Notes: generated by a model not told the origin, from the sequence alone. 64,000 nucleotides of DNA from Dickeya zeae NCPPB 2538 (GCF_000406165.1 NZ_CM001977.1:4112280-4176279), one strand, 5' to 3'; numbered from the stretch's first letter, positions 34,180 through 43,885 are shown. Numbers and translations are program-made.

Positions 34180-34195
34180 TGTGATTCAAATCACC
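34180..34195. promoter_or_regulatory. CRP/FNR-like site between glpA and glpT
   Basis: TGTGA-TTCAAA-TCACC matches CRP at 9 of 10 positions. The core GTGAT-TCAA-ATCAC also matches the FNR box TTGAT-N4-ATCAA at 8 of 10, which would suit anaerobic activation of glpABC. The rest of 34057-34356 is AT-rich; degenerate GlpR-like and KdgR-like words occur near 34203-34240 but I cannot call them. Confidence 0.6.
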
Positions 34196-34356
34196 CAAAA
34201 ATGGAAAATCATTATTTCATTTGTGTTACTTAAAGCTCAAAATAGCGCCCGCCGTCATAAAAGTGTAACAATTGCGTACTGACTCACATTGACGATGGCG
34301 CGCATTCGCTACGCTGACGAGCGTTATAGAAAATAACTATCGGGGATCGTTTATTT

Positions 34357-35706
34357 ATGCTGAGTATTTTCAAGCCTGCGGCACATCGCCCGCGCGTGGC
34401 GGAACATCAGGTAGACCCGCTCTACCGCCGGTTACGCTGGCAGATTTTTCTGGGGATCTTTTTTGGCTACGCCGCCTACTATCTGGTCAGAAAGAACTTC
34501 GCGCTGGCGATGCCCTATCTGGTCGAACAGGGTTTTTCCAAAGGTGATCTCGGGTTTGCCTTGTCCGGTATTTCCATCGCCTACGGGTTTTCCAAATTTA
34601 TTATGGGGTCGGTATCCGACCGCTCCAATCCGCGAGTCTTTCTGCCTGCCGGTCTGATTCTGGCCGCCGTGGTCATGCTGTTTATGGGCTTCGTGCCGTG
34701 GGCGACATCCAGCATCATGGTGATGTTTGTGCTGTTGTTCGTCTGTGGCTGGTTCCAGGGCATGGGCTGGCCGCCGTGTGGCCGTACTATGGTGCACTGG
34801 TGGTCACAGAAAGAGCGTGGCGGCATCGTGTCTATCTGGAACTGCGCCCATAACGTGGGTGGCGGCATTCCGCCGTTACTGTTCCTGCTGGGGATGGCCT
34901 GGTTCAACGACTGGAAAGCCGCACTCTATATGCCGGCCTTCGCCGCCATTCTGGTCGCGCTGTTCGCTTTCGCCATGATGCGTGACACCCCGCAATCCTG
35001 CGGTCTGCCGCCGATCGAAGAATACAAAAACGATTACCCGGTGGATTACAGCGAGAAAGATGAACAGGAACTGACCGCGAAAGAAATCTTCATGCAGTAT
35101 GTGTTCCCCAACAAACTGTTGTGGTACATCGCTTTCGCCAACGTGTTCGTCTACCTGCTGCGTTACGGCATTCTCGACTGGTCGCCAACCTACCTTAAAG
35201 AAGTGAAGCACTTCGCACTGGATAAATCGTCCATCGCTTACTTCCTGTACGAATACGCCGGTATTCCAGGCACCTTGTTGTGCGGCTGGATGTCCGACAA
35301 AGTGTTCAAGGGTAACCGTGGCGCGACCGGGGTGTTCTTCATGACACTGGTGACCATCGCCACCGTGGTGTACTGGCTGAACCCGGCCGGCAACCCCAAC
35401 GTGGATATGATCTGCATGATCGTCATCGGCTTCCTGATTTACGGCCCGGTGATGCTGATTGGCCTGCACGCGCTGGAACTGGCACCGAAGAAAGCCGCCG
35501 GTACCGCCGCGGGCTTCACCGGCCTGTTCGGTTATCTGGGCGGTTCGGTCGCTGCCAGCGCCATCGTCGGCTACACCGTCGATTTCTTTGGCTGGAACGG
35601 CGGCTTTATGGTCATGATCGGCGGTAGTGTGCTGGCGGTATTGCTGCTGGTGCTGACCATGATTAACGAGACTAAACACAAAGCAGAACTGGCGAAACGC
35701 GCCTGA
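34357..35706 (+). CDS. glpT: Glycerol-3-phosphate:phosphate antiporter GlpT
   Basis: Imports G3P (and fosfomycin) in exchange for inorganic phosphate. The 449-aa MFS protein has 12 helices; landmarks are RWQIFLGIFFGYAAYYLVRK-type segment LRWQIFLGIFFGYAAYYLVR, KNFALAMPYLVEQGFSKGDL, GWFQGMGWPPCGRTMVHWWS, SIWNCAHNVGGGIPPLLFLL and GTAAGFTGLFGYLGG. The substrate-binding arginine and histidine are in these conserved stretches. Divergent from glpABC and followed by glpQ, as in E. coli. Confidence 0.97.
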   Translation: MLSIFKPAAHRPRVAEHQVDPLYRRLRWQIFLGIFFGYAAYYLVRKNFALAMPYLVEQGFSKGDLGFALSGISIAYGFSKFIMGSVSDRSNPRVFLPAGLILAAVVMLFMGFVPWATSSIMVMFVLLFVCGWFQGMGWPPCGRTMVHWWSQKERGGIVSIWNCAHNVGGGIPPLLFLLGMAWFNDWKAALYMPAFAAILVALFAFAMMRDTPQSCGLPPIEEYKNDYPVDYSEKDEQELTAKEIFMQYVFPNKLLWYIAFANVFVYLLRYGILDWSPTYLKEVKHFALDKSSIAYFLYEYAGIPGTLLCGWMSDKVFKGNRGATGVFFMTLVTIATVVYWLNPAGNPNVDMICMIVIGFLIYGPVMLIGLHALELAPKKAAGTAAGFTGLFGYLGGSVAASAIVGYTVDFFGWNGGFMVMIGGSVLAVLLLVLTMINETKHKAELAKRA

Positions 35707-35753
35707 TTCTGTCATCTCGTCATGGTTTACTTACCATAAGCCATGAGCATTAT

Positions 35754-35782
35754 CCCCGCCGGTCCATACCGGACTGGCGGGG
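35754..35782 (+). terminator. Hairpin between glpT and glpQ
   Basis: CCCCGCCGGTCC (35754-35765) pairs with GGACTGGCGGGG (35771-35782) through 12 positions including one G-U, with a 5-nt loop and no T-run. It may stabilise the glpT message or lower glpQ expression rather than terminate fully. Confidence 0.5.
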
Positions 35783-35859
35783 AGTTATCAACGACCTGTT
35801 CGTTTTCATCACCACCACTCACACAGCTTTTCTTTCTCCCACTGAAAAAGGACGCTGAC

Positions 35860-36948
35860 ATGATTCCTCTGTTCAAACCATTATTAGCCGGTGTCGCACT
35901 GGCGATATCCCTCGGCGCACTGGCGCAAACCGACGATAAAATTGTGATTGCTCACCGGGGGGCCAGCGGTTACCTGCCGGAACACACCTTGCCCGCCAAA
36001 GCGATGGCGTATGCACAAGGGGCGGACTATCTGGAGCAGGACCTGGTGATGACCAAAGATAATGCGCTGGTGGTGCTGCACGATCACTACCTCGACCGGG
36101 TGACCGACGTCGCCAGCCGCTTCCCCAACCGGGCGCGAGCCGATGGCCGTTACTACGCCATCGATTTTACGCTGGCAGAAATCCGCTCACTTAAATTCAC
36201 CGAAGGGTTTGACCTGAAAGACGGCAAACCGGTACAGAGCTACCCCAACCGCTTCCCAATGGGTAAATCGGATTTTCGTGTTCATACCTTTCAGGACGAA
36301 ATCGAGTTTATTCAGGGGCTGAATCACTCGACCGGCAAAAACATCGGGATTTATCCAGAGATCAAAGCACCGTGGTTTCACCGCCAGGAAGGAAAGGATA
36401 TTTCACGCGCGGTGCTGGAGGTGCTGAAGCAGTACGGCTACACCCAAAAAAGCGATCGGGTTTATCTGCAATGCTTTGACGCCAACGAGCTACAGCGCAT
36501 CAAAACGGAACTGGAGCCCGCGCTGGGGATGAACCTGAAGCTGGTGCAACTGATCGCCGAAACGCGCTGGCAGGAAACCCAACAGCAACAACCGGACGGG
36601 CGCTGGGTCAACTATGACTACGACTGGATGCTCAAGCCGGGTGCCATGCAAAAAATCGCCCGCTATGCCGATGGTGTTGGTCCCGACTATCACATGTTGC
36701 TAAGCGGCGACACAGGCAAGGTCACCATCAGCCCGCTGGTAAAAGAGGCACACGCCAGCGGCATGGTGGTACACCCTTATACCGTGCGCGCCGACCGGCT
36801 GCCGAAATACGCAAGCGACGTCAACGCACTCTACGCCCTGCTTTACCGGCAAGCCGATGTCGATGGCCTGTTCACCGACTTCCCGGACAAGGCCGTCGCT
36901 TTCCTTCATAACACGCAACCGGTGTCTCAGGCTTCATCACCGAGATAA
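35860..36948 (+). CDS. glpQ: Periplasmic glycerophosphodiester phosphodiesterase GlpQ
   Basis: Hydrolyses glycerophosphodiesters from lipid breakdown to G3P, which GlpT then imports. The 362-aa precursor has a Sec signal peptide (MIPLFKPLLAGVALAISLGA, predicted cleavage after ALA at about residue 22). The GDPD motifs are IVIAHRGASGYLPEHTLPAK with catalytic His, DYLEQDLVMTKD and LHDHYLDRVTDV. The start at 35860 follows AAAAAGGAC; the longer frame upstream would bury the signal peptide. Its last 22 bp overlap the 3' end of convergent yigL. Confidence 0.96.
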   Translation: MIPLFKPLLAGVALAISLGALAQTDDKIVIAHRGASGYLPEHTLPAKAMAYAQGADYLEQDLVMTKDNALVVLHDHYLDRVTDVASRFPNRARADGRYYAIDFTLAEIRSLKFTEGFDLKDGKPVQSYPNRFPMGKSDFRVHTFQDEIEFIQGLNHSTGKNIGIYPEIKAPWFHRQEGKDISRAVLEVLKQYGYTQKSDRVYLQCFDANELQRIKTELEPALGMNLKLVQLIAETRWQETQQQQPDGRWVNYDYDWMLKPGAMQKIARYADGVGPDYHMLLSGDTGKVTISPLVKEAHASGMVVHPYTVRADRLPKYASDVNALYALLYRQADVDGLFTDFPDKAVAFLHNTQPVSQASSPR

Positions 36949-37736
36949 AGACGCCGCAGGTACCGAGGCACCGCCTGTTCGATGTTGGTGCCGATCACTT
37001 CGTTATCCGGCAGCATGTCTTTCAGTCGCTGGTGGGCATTGTTCATGATGCAGCCCTTGCCCGCCATCGACAACATTTCATAATCGTTCATGCCATCACC
37101 AAAGGCGATACAGTCCTTGATGGTGTGACCGAGAATTTTAGCGACCTGTTCCAGCGCATGGCCTTTGGAAACGCCGCCCGCCATCACTTCCAGACAGCTC
37201 AGGGTGGAGAAACTGACATTCACCCGGTCGCCCCAGCGAGCGTTAAGCGCTTCTTCCAGCGGCAGCAGTTTGTCGTGATCCTCACAGGTGAAGAACACCT
37301 TGCCGACGCCATCTGTACCCAACGTATCTGGGTCGAACAGTTTGTAGCGGAACACCGTCTCGGTAAAAAAGCGCTCTTCCTCAGGACGAGAGCGGCACAG
37401 AAACCACTCATCATCGCGATAAACATGCGTCATGATTTCCGGGTGGTGATACACCATGCCATACAGCTCCTGGGCGATATCGCGGTCCAGATTATGGCTG
37501 AAAATCAGTTCACCGTCGGTGTTATGCACTCGAGCGCCATTCGACGTAATCATGTAAGCGCTAATCGCCAGATTATCGCGAAGCTGCGCCACATCCATAT
37601 GGTGACGACCGGTGGCAAACACAAAATGAATCCCCTGTTCCGTCATCAGACGCAGGGTTTCCTTGGCATAGGGTGACAGGGTGTGATCGGGTGACAGCAG
37701 TGTGCCATCCAGATCGGAAGCAACAATCGGGTACAT
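36927..37736 (-). CDS. yigL: HAD-family sugar phosphatase YigL
   Basis: A Cof-type (HAD IIB) phosphatase; E. coli YigL dephosphorylates pyridoxal phosphate and sugar phosphates and contributes to the SgrS glucose-phosphate stress response. The 269-aa protein has motif I ASDLDGTLLSP (residues 6-16), motif II VFATGRHH, motif III Lys in AGGVSKGHALEQ and motif IV CIAFGDGMNDYEMLSMAGKG. The start at 37736 (MYPIVASD) matches E. coli; a GGAGG lies 14 bases upstream, beyond the usual spacing. It follows pldB by 52 bp on the same strand. Confidence 0.94.
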   Translation of the reverse strand: MYPIVASDLDGTLLSPDHTLSPYAKETLRLMTEQGIHFVFATGRHHMDVAQLRDNLAISAYMITSNGARVHNTDGELIFSHNLDRDIAQELYGMVYHHPEIMTHVYRDDEWFLCRSRPEEERFFTETVFRYKLFDPDTLGTDGVGKVFFTCEDHDKLLPLEEALNARWGDRVNVSFSTLSCLEVMAGGVSKGHALEQVAKILGHTIKDCIAFGDGMNDYEMLSMAGKGCIMNNAHQRLKDMLPDNEVIGTNIEQAVPRYLRRLYLGDEA

Positions 37737-37788
37737 ACGTTGAAATTCAACCTCCGCTGGTGCCGGGCGGCCGGGCCGCACAGACGTA

Positions 37789-38781
37789 TTAATCATAATC
37801 GCTGAAATGTTGCAAAATCTGCCCGAAGGCATCGGCCCGCATCGCATCCTTTTCTGACAGAATGTCGTGACGGGCACCGCGAACGACGTAAGGACGGCCT
37901 CCCACACACGGGTGACCGGCTGCCGCCAACGCCTGACAAAAGGCGTCCTGGCTGCGGTTATCCACCACCTGCTCCTCTTGCGCCTGCAACAGCAGTAACG
38001 GTGTGGTGATGGCGGGTGCTTGTTGCAGTAACTGTTCTTCTACCAGTAACGCTTCCCGTACCCAATGATAGGTCGGGCCGCCGATGCGTAAATCCGGGTC
38101 ATCGGCATAAAAACGGACATGACGGCGGTAGCGCTCACGGCTGTGCGTTAGCTCGTTAGTCATAAACGGCAACGGCCGCCACGGACTGGTACCAATCGCA
38201 TAGTAATCCCTGATCCTGGGACGACGTTCAGCCCACGCCAGAATGCGCCAGGCAAGCCAGCGTGGCATCGGCAACAGGATGCCGCACATCGGCGCGCACA
38301 ACGCCGCCGCATCAAACGCCTGTGGCTGACGTGCCAGGAACTGCGCCAGAATCGCACCGCCCATCGAATGGGCCAGCGCAAACCGCCGGGTATACGGCCC
38401 CGGCGCGACCTGTTGCTGCCACAGCGTCGCTACGTCGTCCACATAATCGCTAAAGCGGTTAACATGCCCACGATGGCCGTCTTTCAGCAACCGACCGGAA
38501 CGCCCCTGACCACGATGGTCCATCATCAGAACGTCATAGCCGCACTGGAACAGGTCATAGGCCACCTCGGCGTATTTTACATAGCTGTCGGTACGCCCGG
38601 GCAATACCACCACCACATGGTGATGCAACGATGAGGTAAAACGCACGAAACGTACAGGCACGTCATCCACCCCGATGAACATACCCTCCTGACGCTGTCG
38701 CCAGAAATCCAGCAAGGGACCAGTAACAAATGCGGCGTACTGCCACTCTCTGGTCAGCAGGCATTCCGGATACGGATTCAT
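37789..38781 (-). CDS. pldB: Lysophospholipase L2 PldB
   Basis: An alpha/beta hydrolase that cleaves lysophospholipids and is associated with the inner membrane. The 330-aa protein has the nucleophile elbow LAHSMGGAILAQFLARQP, the LMMDHRGQGRSGRLL segment, a catalytic Asp region in QVVDNRSQDAF and the histidine in RGARHDILSEKDAMR. The gene order pldB-yigL and the divergent rhtB are as in E. coli. Start: ATG at 38781 (MNPYPECLLTREW). Confidence 0.94.
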   Translation of the reverse strand: MNPYPECLLTREWQYAAFVTGPLLDFWRQRQEGMFIGVDDVPVRFVRFTSSLHHHVVVVLPGRTDSYVKYAEVAYDLFQCGYDVLMMDHRGQGRSGRLLKDGHRGHVNRFSDYVDDVATLWQQQVAPGPYTRRFALAHSMGGAILAQFLARQPQAFDAAALCAPMCGILLPMPRWLAWRILAWAERRPRIRDYYAIGTSPWRPLPFMTNELTHSRERYRRHVRFYADDPDLRIGGPTYHWVREALLVEEQLLQQAPAITTPLLLLQAQEEQVVDNRSQDAFCQALAAAGHPCVGGRPYVVRGARHDILSEKDAMRADAFGQILQHFSDYD

Positions 38782-38894
38782 CAGGCTCTCCCGAGGTCAA
38801 TCATGCCGAGCAGTTTGATTTTTGTGAGCGGTAGCACAAAGACAGGCGTTAGCGTATTGTGGCATAAAAAACCGCAATCAGGGAGCATTCACCC

Positions 38895-39515
38895 ATGACC
38901 CAAGACTGGTGGCTAACCTACCTTCTCACCACGCTTATTTTAAGTCTGTCGCCCGGTTCCGGCGCTATCAACACCATGAGCACCAGCATCAGCCACGGCT
39001 ACCGGGGCGCGGTTGCCTCTATTGCCGGGCTGCAACTGGGTCTGACTATTCACATCGTGCTGGTGGGGATTGGTCTTGGAGCGCTGTTATCGCAGTCGGT
39101 ACTGGCGTTTGATGCCCTGAAATGGCTCGGTGCCGCTTACCTGATCTGGCTGGGTATTCAGCAATGGCGTAGCGCCGGGTCGCTGGATTTGCAGACGCTG
39201 GCAAACAGTATGCCGCGTCGCCGCCTGTTCAAACGGGCGATATTAGTCAACCTGACCAACCCGAAAAGCATCGTGTTTCTGGCGGCACTGTTCCCTCAGT
39301 TTATTATTCCGCACCAACCCCAGGCGATGCAGTATCTGGTGCTGGGCGTCACCACCGTGGTCGTGGATGTGATAGTGATGATTGGTTATGCCACACTGGC
39401 GCGACGCATCGCACGGTGGCTGAAAGGCCCGCGCCAACTCAAGCAGCTCAACCGCACCTTTGGCTCACTGTTCATTCTGGTCGGCGCGCTGCTGGCTACA
39501 GCGCGTAAAGCCTGA
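38895..39515 (+). CDS. rhtB: Homoserine/homoserine lactone efflux protein RhtB
   Basis: A LysE-superfamily inner-membrane exporter, 206 aa with about six helices. Family signature: LSLSPGSGAINTMSTSISHG near the N-terminus, then AAYLIWLGIQQWRSAG and ILVNLTNPKSIVFLAALFPQ. Divergent from pldB and next to rhtC, as in E. coli. The start follows GGGAGC. It exports homoserine and lactone-type amino acid derivatives; whether N-acyl homoserine lactone signals are handled is not indicated. Confidence 0.94.
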   Translation: MTQDWWLTYLLTTLILSLSPGSGAINTMSTSISHGYRGAVASIAGLQLGLTIHIVLVGIGLGALLSQSVLAFDALKWLGAAYLIWLGIQQWRSAGSLDLQTLANSMPRRRLFKRAILVNLTNPKSIVFLAALFPQFIIPHQPQAMQYLVLGVTTVVVDVIVMIGYATLARRIARWLKGPRQLKQLNRTFGSLFILVGALLATARKA

Positions 39516-39573
39516 ATCCCGTATTACCGACTCGCCGCGCATGCTGCGGCGAGTTTCTCCCCGTAAGTGTGCG

Positions 39574-40197
39574 TCAACGCGAAATAATCAGATGGATGCC
39601 AAAGCCGGTAAACAACGCGCCCGCCAGACCGTCCACCCATTTCGCCAGCCGCTGATAACCTCGACGCATGACTGGCAAGGCAAACACCAGCGCTACCACG
39701 CTAAACCACAGCAAGGTTTCCAGTGAAATGAGCGTGAACAGGCCCCAGCGTGCCGCCGCCCCCACGTCATCACCGACAAACAACGAAAACACACTACCGA
39801 AATAAATCAGCGCTTTAGGGTTAGACAAGTTGGTTAACAGCCCGCGCATAAAGGTCTTACCCCGCTGCGGCAATGCCACCTCGACGGTGTCATCCTCCTG
39901 ATGAGCACGCTTACGCAACGCCGAGCGCAGCAGTTGCCAGCCCATCCAGCACAGATACAAGCCACCGCCGACGGTGACAATGCGGTGCAGCCACGCCATG
40001 CGCTCCAGTAACAGGTGCAACCCCAGCAAGGCGATAGCGGCCCATACCAGTACGCCCAGCGTAATCCCCAGTACGCCCATCAGCGCTTCGCGACGAGAAC
40101 GACTCATCGCCGTCTGGGAGACAAAAAAGAAATCCGGCCCTGGGCTCATCAGTGCAATCAAATGCACCAACGCCACCGTGAGAAACAACATCAACAT
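39574..40197 (-). CDS. rhtC: Threonine efflux protein RhtC
   Basis: A LysE-superfamily exporter of threonine, 207 aa. Landmarks: MLMLFLTVALVHLIALMSPG, PDFFFVSQTAMSRSRREALM, GGGLYLCWMGWQLLRSAL and GLLTNLSNPKALIYFGSVFS. The ATG at 40197 has AAGGA six bases upstream and matches E. coli; the in-frame TTG two codons earlier is not needed. It is convergent with rhtB and downstream of recQ on the same strand. Confidence 0.94.
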   Translation of the reverse strand: MLMLFLTVALVHLIALMSPGPDFFFVSQTAMSRSRREALMGVLGITLGVLVWAAIALLGLHLLLERMAWLHRIVTVGGGLYLCWMGWQLLRSALRKRAHQEDDTVEVALPQRGKTFMRGLLTNLSNPKALIYFGSVFSLFVGDDVGAAARWGLFTLISLETLLWFSVVALVFALPVMRRGYQRLAKWVDGLAGALFTGFGIHLIISR

Positions 40198-40292
40198 GAG
40201 CAATCCTTTTTTTCAGAGACAGAAAACGTTCAGATGCAGAAAAAGGCGATGCCCCGGCCAATAACGCTGCCGACAGGCAAACCCGACACATA

Positions 40293-42155
40293 TCAGTCGT
40301 CGCCGTTATCGAGATGATCCCGAATCAGCGTCATAAAGGGGACGCCAAATCGCTCCAGTTTTCGCTGCCCGACACCATTGACCGCCAGCAACTCACTGGC
40401 GGTCACCGGCAACAGTTCAGCCATTTCCAACAGCGTGGCGTCACTGAACACCACGTATGGCGGAATATTGTCTTCATCCGCAATGGATTTACGCAATTTA
40501 CGCAGCTTGGCGAACAGCTTGCGGTCGTAATTGCCGCCGTAGCTTTTCTGGCTGGCACGCGGCTTACTCAGGCTACTCACCCTTGGGACCGCCAGTTGCA
40601 ACGGCACTTCACCGCGCAATACCGGCCGCGCTGACTCGGTCAGTTGCAGCGCGGAATGATGGGCAATGTTTTGCGCCAGCAGGCCCAGATGAATCAACTG
40701 ACGCAAAATACTGACCCACTGCTCCTGGGTTTTGTCTTTCCCCAGGCCATACACCGGCAATTTATCGTGACCGAATTCGCGGATACGCTGATTATTGGCA
40801 CCACGCAGCACTTCGGCGATGTACCCGATACCAAACCGTTGCCCCACCCGGTAAACACAGGACAAGGCTTTCTGCGCATCCACCAGTCCGTCATAACGCC
40901 GTGGCGGATCAAGGCAAATATCGCAGTTACCGCACGACTGCTGGCGGTTTTCGCCAAAATAATTGAGCAGCACCAGACGACGGCAGGTTTGCGCTTCGGC
41001 AAACGCCCCCATCGCATTCAGCTTGTGCCGTTCAATATCCAGTTGCATCCCCGCCGGTTTCTCTTCCAGACAACGGCGCAACCAGGCCATATCCGCCGGG
41101 TCATAAAACAGTGCGGCTTCAGCGGGCAACCCATCGCGACCCGCGCGACCGGTTTCCTGATAATAGGACTCGATATTGCGCGGAATATCGAAATGCACCA
41201 CAAAACGGACATTAGGCTTATTGATCCCCATCCCGAATGCGACGGTAGCTACCACCACCTGCAGGTCATCGCGCAAAAACGCCTCCTGCACCTGCGCGCG
41301 GCGCTCGTTCTCCAGCCCGGCGTGATAGGCGCCGACACTCAGCCCACGGTTTTGCAACCGGGCACACAGGTCTTCGACTTTCGCCCGGCTGTTGCAATAC
41401 ACGATGCCGCTTTTACCACGCTGCCCATGTATAAATAGCCACAGTTGATCGAGCGGTTTGAATTTTTCCACCAGCGTATAACGGATATTGGGTCGGTCAA
41501 AACTACTGACATTGACCAGCGGGTCGCGTAAATCCAGCAACCGCGCGATATCCTGACGGGTGGTGTCGTCGGCGGTCGCGGTCAACGCCACAATCGGCAG
41601 TGTAGGGCATTGTTGCTTAATCTGCCCCAGTGCGCGGTATTCCGGGCGGAAGTCATGCCCCCACTGGGAAATACAGTGTGCTTCATCAATGGCGATAAGC
41701 GACGTATTCCAGTGCGCCAGTTGGTCCAGAAAACCGTCGGTCGAGAGGCGTTCCGGCGCAATGTACAACAGCTTCAGCTCACCACAACGACAGGCGTTAA
41801 ACACCGCCTGTTGCTGTTCACGACTCTGGGTCGAGTTGAGGCACGCCGCCGCCACGCCGTAGGCCTGCAATTGATCGACCTGATCTTTCATCAGGGAAAT
41901 CAGCGGCGATACCACCAGCGTCAGCCCATCCAGCACCAGCGCCGGGATCTGATAACACAGCGACTTCCCTCCGCCAGTCGGCATAATAACCAGGCAATCG
42001 CGCCCGTTGATGGCGGCATTGATAATGTCTTGCTGGCCCGGTCGGAATTGCTGGTAGCCGAAGGTTTCGCGCAGTACCTGCATCGCCAGCATTTCTTTAC
42101 TCAATACGTCCGCATTCAATACATCTGCCGTAGACACGCCTTCACCGTTATTCAC
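40293..42155 (-). CDS. recQ: ATP-dependent DNA helicase RecQ
   Basis: A 3'-5' helicase of the RecF recombination route. The protein (up to 620 aa; E. coli 609) has Walker A MPTGGGKSLCYQIPAL, the DEAH box in AIDEAHCISQWGHDFRPEY, helicase C with YYQETGRAGRDGLPAEA, the zinc-binding region with CGNCDICLDPPRR, a winged helix (QQRIREFGHDKL-type segment) and a C-terminal HRDC domain (LFAKLRKLRKSIADEDNIPP). Start choice is uncertain: GTG at 42155 has AAGG only 2 bases upstream, a second GTG is at 42134, and a conserved core starts near QVLRETFGYQQF. Confidence 0.95.
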   Translation of the reverse strand: MNNGEGVSTADVLNADVLSKEMLAMQVLRETFGYQQFRPGQQDIINAAINGRDCLVIMPTGGGKSLCYQIPALVLDGLTLVVSPLISLMKDQVDQLQAYGVAAACLNSTQSREQQQAVFNACRCGELKLLYIAPERLSTDGFLDQLAHWNTSLIAIDEAHCISQWGHDFRPEYRALGQIKQQCPTLPIVALTATADDTTRQDIARLLDLRDPLVNVSSFDRPNIRYTLVEKFKPLDQLWLFIHGQRGKSGIVYCNSRAKVEDLCARLQNRGLSVGAYHAGLENERRAQVQEAFLRDDLQVVVATVAFGMGINKPNVRFVVHFDIPRNIESYYQETGRAGRDGLPAEAALFYDPADMAWLRRCLEEKPAGMQLDIERHKLNAMGAFAEAQTCRRLVLLNYFGENRQQSCGNCDICLDPPRRYDGLVDAQKALSCVYRVGQRFGIGYIAEVLRGANNQRIREFGHDKLPVYGLGKDKTQEQWVSILRQLIHLGLLAQNIAHHSALQLTESARPVLRGEVPLQLAVPRVSSLSKPRASQKSYGGNYDRKLFAKLRKLRKSIADEDNIPPYVVFSDATLLEMAELLPVTASELLAVNGVGQRKLERFGVPFMTLIRDHLDNGDD

Positions 42156-42320
42156 TGCCTTGAAAAAAGTTAGTCACTGCTTTGGGAAAAACACAGGCTG
42201 GAAAACAAGCCGGGAAAAACAAACCGCCGCTATTTTCAGCGCCACCCGCTAAAACTGCAACGTTTGTTGCCGGGTTTTCTGTAACGGCCCGCAGCGATAC
42301 TCGCAAGCAGACTGGCCTGA

Positions 42321-43190
42321 CTACAACATGTCATTGAGCGTCACACCAATGCCGTAGCGGGTCTGGCGGTGGTTGTAATCGATCAGCGACTCGCCGTAAC
42401 CACTGAACACCTTGGTATAAAAACGCACATGATCGGTGATCGGATAACTCCAGCCTATCTCGCCGCTGCCGTAACCGCTGTTCCAGTTATAACGCCCTTC
42501 GGCGCTGAAAACGCTATCGCCCCAACGGTAGCCGACACGCACCCGGTAATGGCCCATGTAGCGGATGATGTCCGGGTTATCATCTTCGCTATCGTGCAAA
42601 CGAATCCAGGGTTTCACATCAACCTGCCAGTTGCCATTTTGCGCCATCAGGCGGGCATAGACCCGGTTCCAGCTCCGCGAAGTCGGGTCAGCACGTCCAT
42701 TGGACTGATGATTAAATCCCCATTCCACATCGCGCAGCGTCCAGCCAGCAAAGCGATAATCGGTCGCCCAGCCAAGAAATAATTGCGGTTCGTAGTTGGT
42801 TTCACGAAACGGGGAAGACTCGCTTTTATTGGACATCTGCCACCAGGAGCGCTGAGTATAGGATGCACCCAACAGTGAGTTATCACCGGCGATGCCACGC
42901 CACAGCGGAAAACCGAGGCTTATCTGGAAATTCACTTCGTCCTTACGGGCATGCTCAGCCCAGTTGTAACTCTCAATCGCCTGCTTATTGATATCGCTGG
43001 TGTAGGTATAAAGCAGGTAGTTGCTTTCATACGGGTAGAGAATAAACGGCGTATCATGCTGTTGCAGCAAACCGGCGATAATACTGCCCGGTACGGCTGG
43101 CGCATCATGAATTTCCTGAACGCGAGCCTCCTGCGCCTGCGCCGTCGCCGCCAGCATCAGCGCAACCACCACCCCGCCTGATTTATACAT
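42321..43190 (-). CDS. pldA: Outer membrane phospholipase A PldA
   Basis: A calcium-dependent, dimerisation-activated beta-barrel phospholipase in the outer membrane. The 289-aa precursor equals the E. coli length. A signal peptide (MYKSGGVVVALMLAATAQAQ) is cleaved at about residue 20. The catalytic triad is His161 and Ser163 in GFNHQSNGRADP and Asn175 in SRSWNRVYARLM, in precursor numbering. The start at 43190 has GGGAG 9 bases upstream; an ATG three codons earlier abuts that SD. It lies upstream of recQ on the same strand as in E. coli. Confidence 0.95.
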   Translation of the reverse strand: MYKSGGVVVALMLAATAQAQEARVQEIHDAPAVPGSIIAGLLQQHDTPFILYPYESNYLLYTYTSDINKQAIESYNWAEHARKDEVNFQISLGFPLWRGIAGDNSLLGASYTQRSWWQMSNKSESSPFRETNYEPQLFLGWATDYRFAGWTLRDVEWGFNHQSNGRADPTSRSWNRVYARLMAQNGNWQVDVKPWIRLHDSEDDNPDIIRYMGHYRVRVGYRWGDSVFSAEGRYNWNSGYGSGEIGWSYPITDHVRFYTKVFSGYGESLIDYNHRQTRYGIGVTLNDML

Positions 43191-43414
43191 GTACGTCATC
43201 TCCCAAAGGATCGTGATAGATAAGTGGCCCCAATAACGAACTGAATTCGCGGCGGATAGTGTACACAGCGCATCCGGTTTGCGCAGTTATCCTGTTCTTA
43301 TAATCACCGCCAGTAGCAAGAAACCATAACGCCGCCTAAAATAACAACTTATTAACCAATAAAGACATAAAAATTAACCACCCTACCGGTGTTATCGTTA
43401 TTAAGGACTCACAC

Positions 43415-43885
43415 ATGCCTACTACACCGCTCACTCAGGATAGGATACGTCAGCGTGTCAGCGACATTTTTATCTATCAGATGCCGTTCAATCAGGAACT
43501 GGGCCTCACGCTGGACGCCTTTTCGCCGGACGCAGTGACACTGCGTTTTAACCATCAGAACAAGCTGGTGGGTAACGCATTGCAGCAGATCCTGCACGGT
43601 GGCGTGATCGCCGCCGGTCTGGATGTGGCGGCAGGGCTGGTGTGTGTGGGCAGCGCGTTATTGCGCCATGACACCCTGAGCGAACAGGAGTTACAGCATC
43701 GGCTTTCACGCATGGGCACCATCGACCTGCGGGTGGATTACCTGCGGCCTGGTCGTGGCGAACACTTTACCCTGACCAGTCATTTGCTACGTGGCGGAAA
43801 TAAAATCGCCGTCGCGCGGGCTGAGCTGCACAATGAAAAACACTCGCATATCGCCAGTGCTATCGCCACCTATATTGTGGGTTAA
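43415..43885 (+). CDS. yigI: Hotdog-fold acyl-CoA thioesterase YigI
   Basis: A 156-aa PaaI-like hotdog thioesterase; E. coli YigI hydrolyses medium- and long-chain acyl-CoA. Visible features are QILHGGVIAAGLDVAAGLVC (the HGG motif preceding the central helix) and GTIDLRVDYLRPGRGEHFT. The start follows AAGGACTCACAC. It is divergent from pldA across about 220 bp with no other obvious element. Confidence 0.9.
   Translation: MPTTPLTQDRIRQRVSDIFIYQMPFNQELGLTLDAFSPDAVTLRFNHQNKLVGNALQQILHGGVIAAGLDVAAGLVCVGSALLRHDTLSEQELQHRLSRMGTIDLRVDYLRPGRGEHFTLTSHLLRGGNKIAVARAELHNEKHSHIASAIATYIVG

Noticed and set aside
34203..34222. KdgR-like word ending ATTATTTCATTT in the glpA-glpT region
   Set aside because: Matches about 14 of 20 positions in an AT-rich region with no pectin-related gene adjacent; likely chance.
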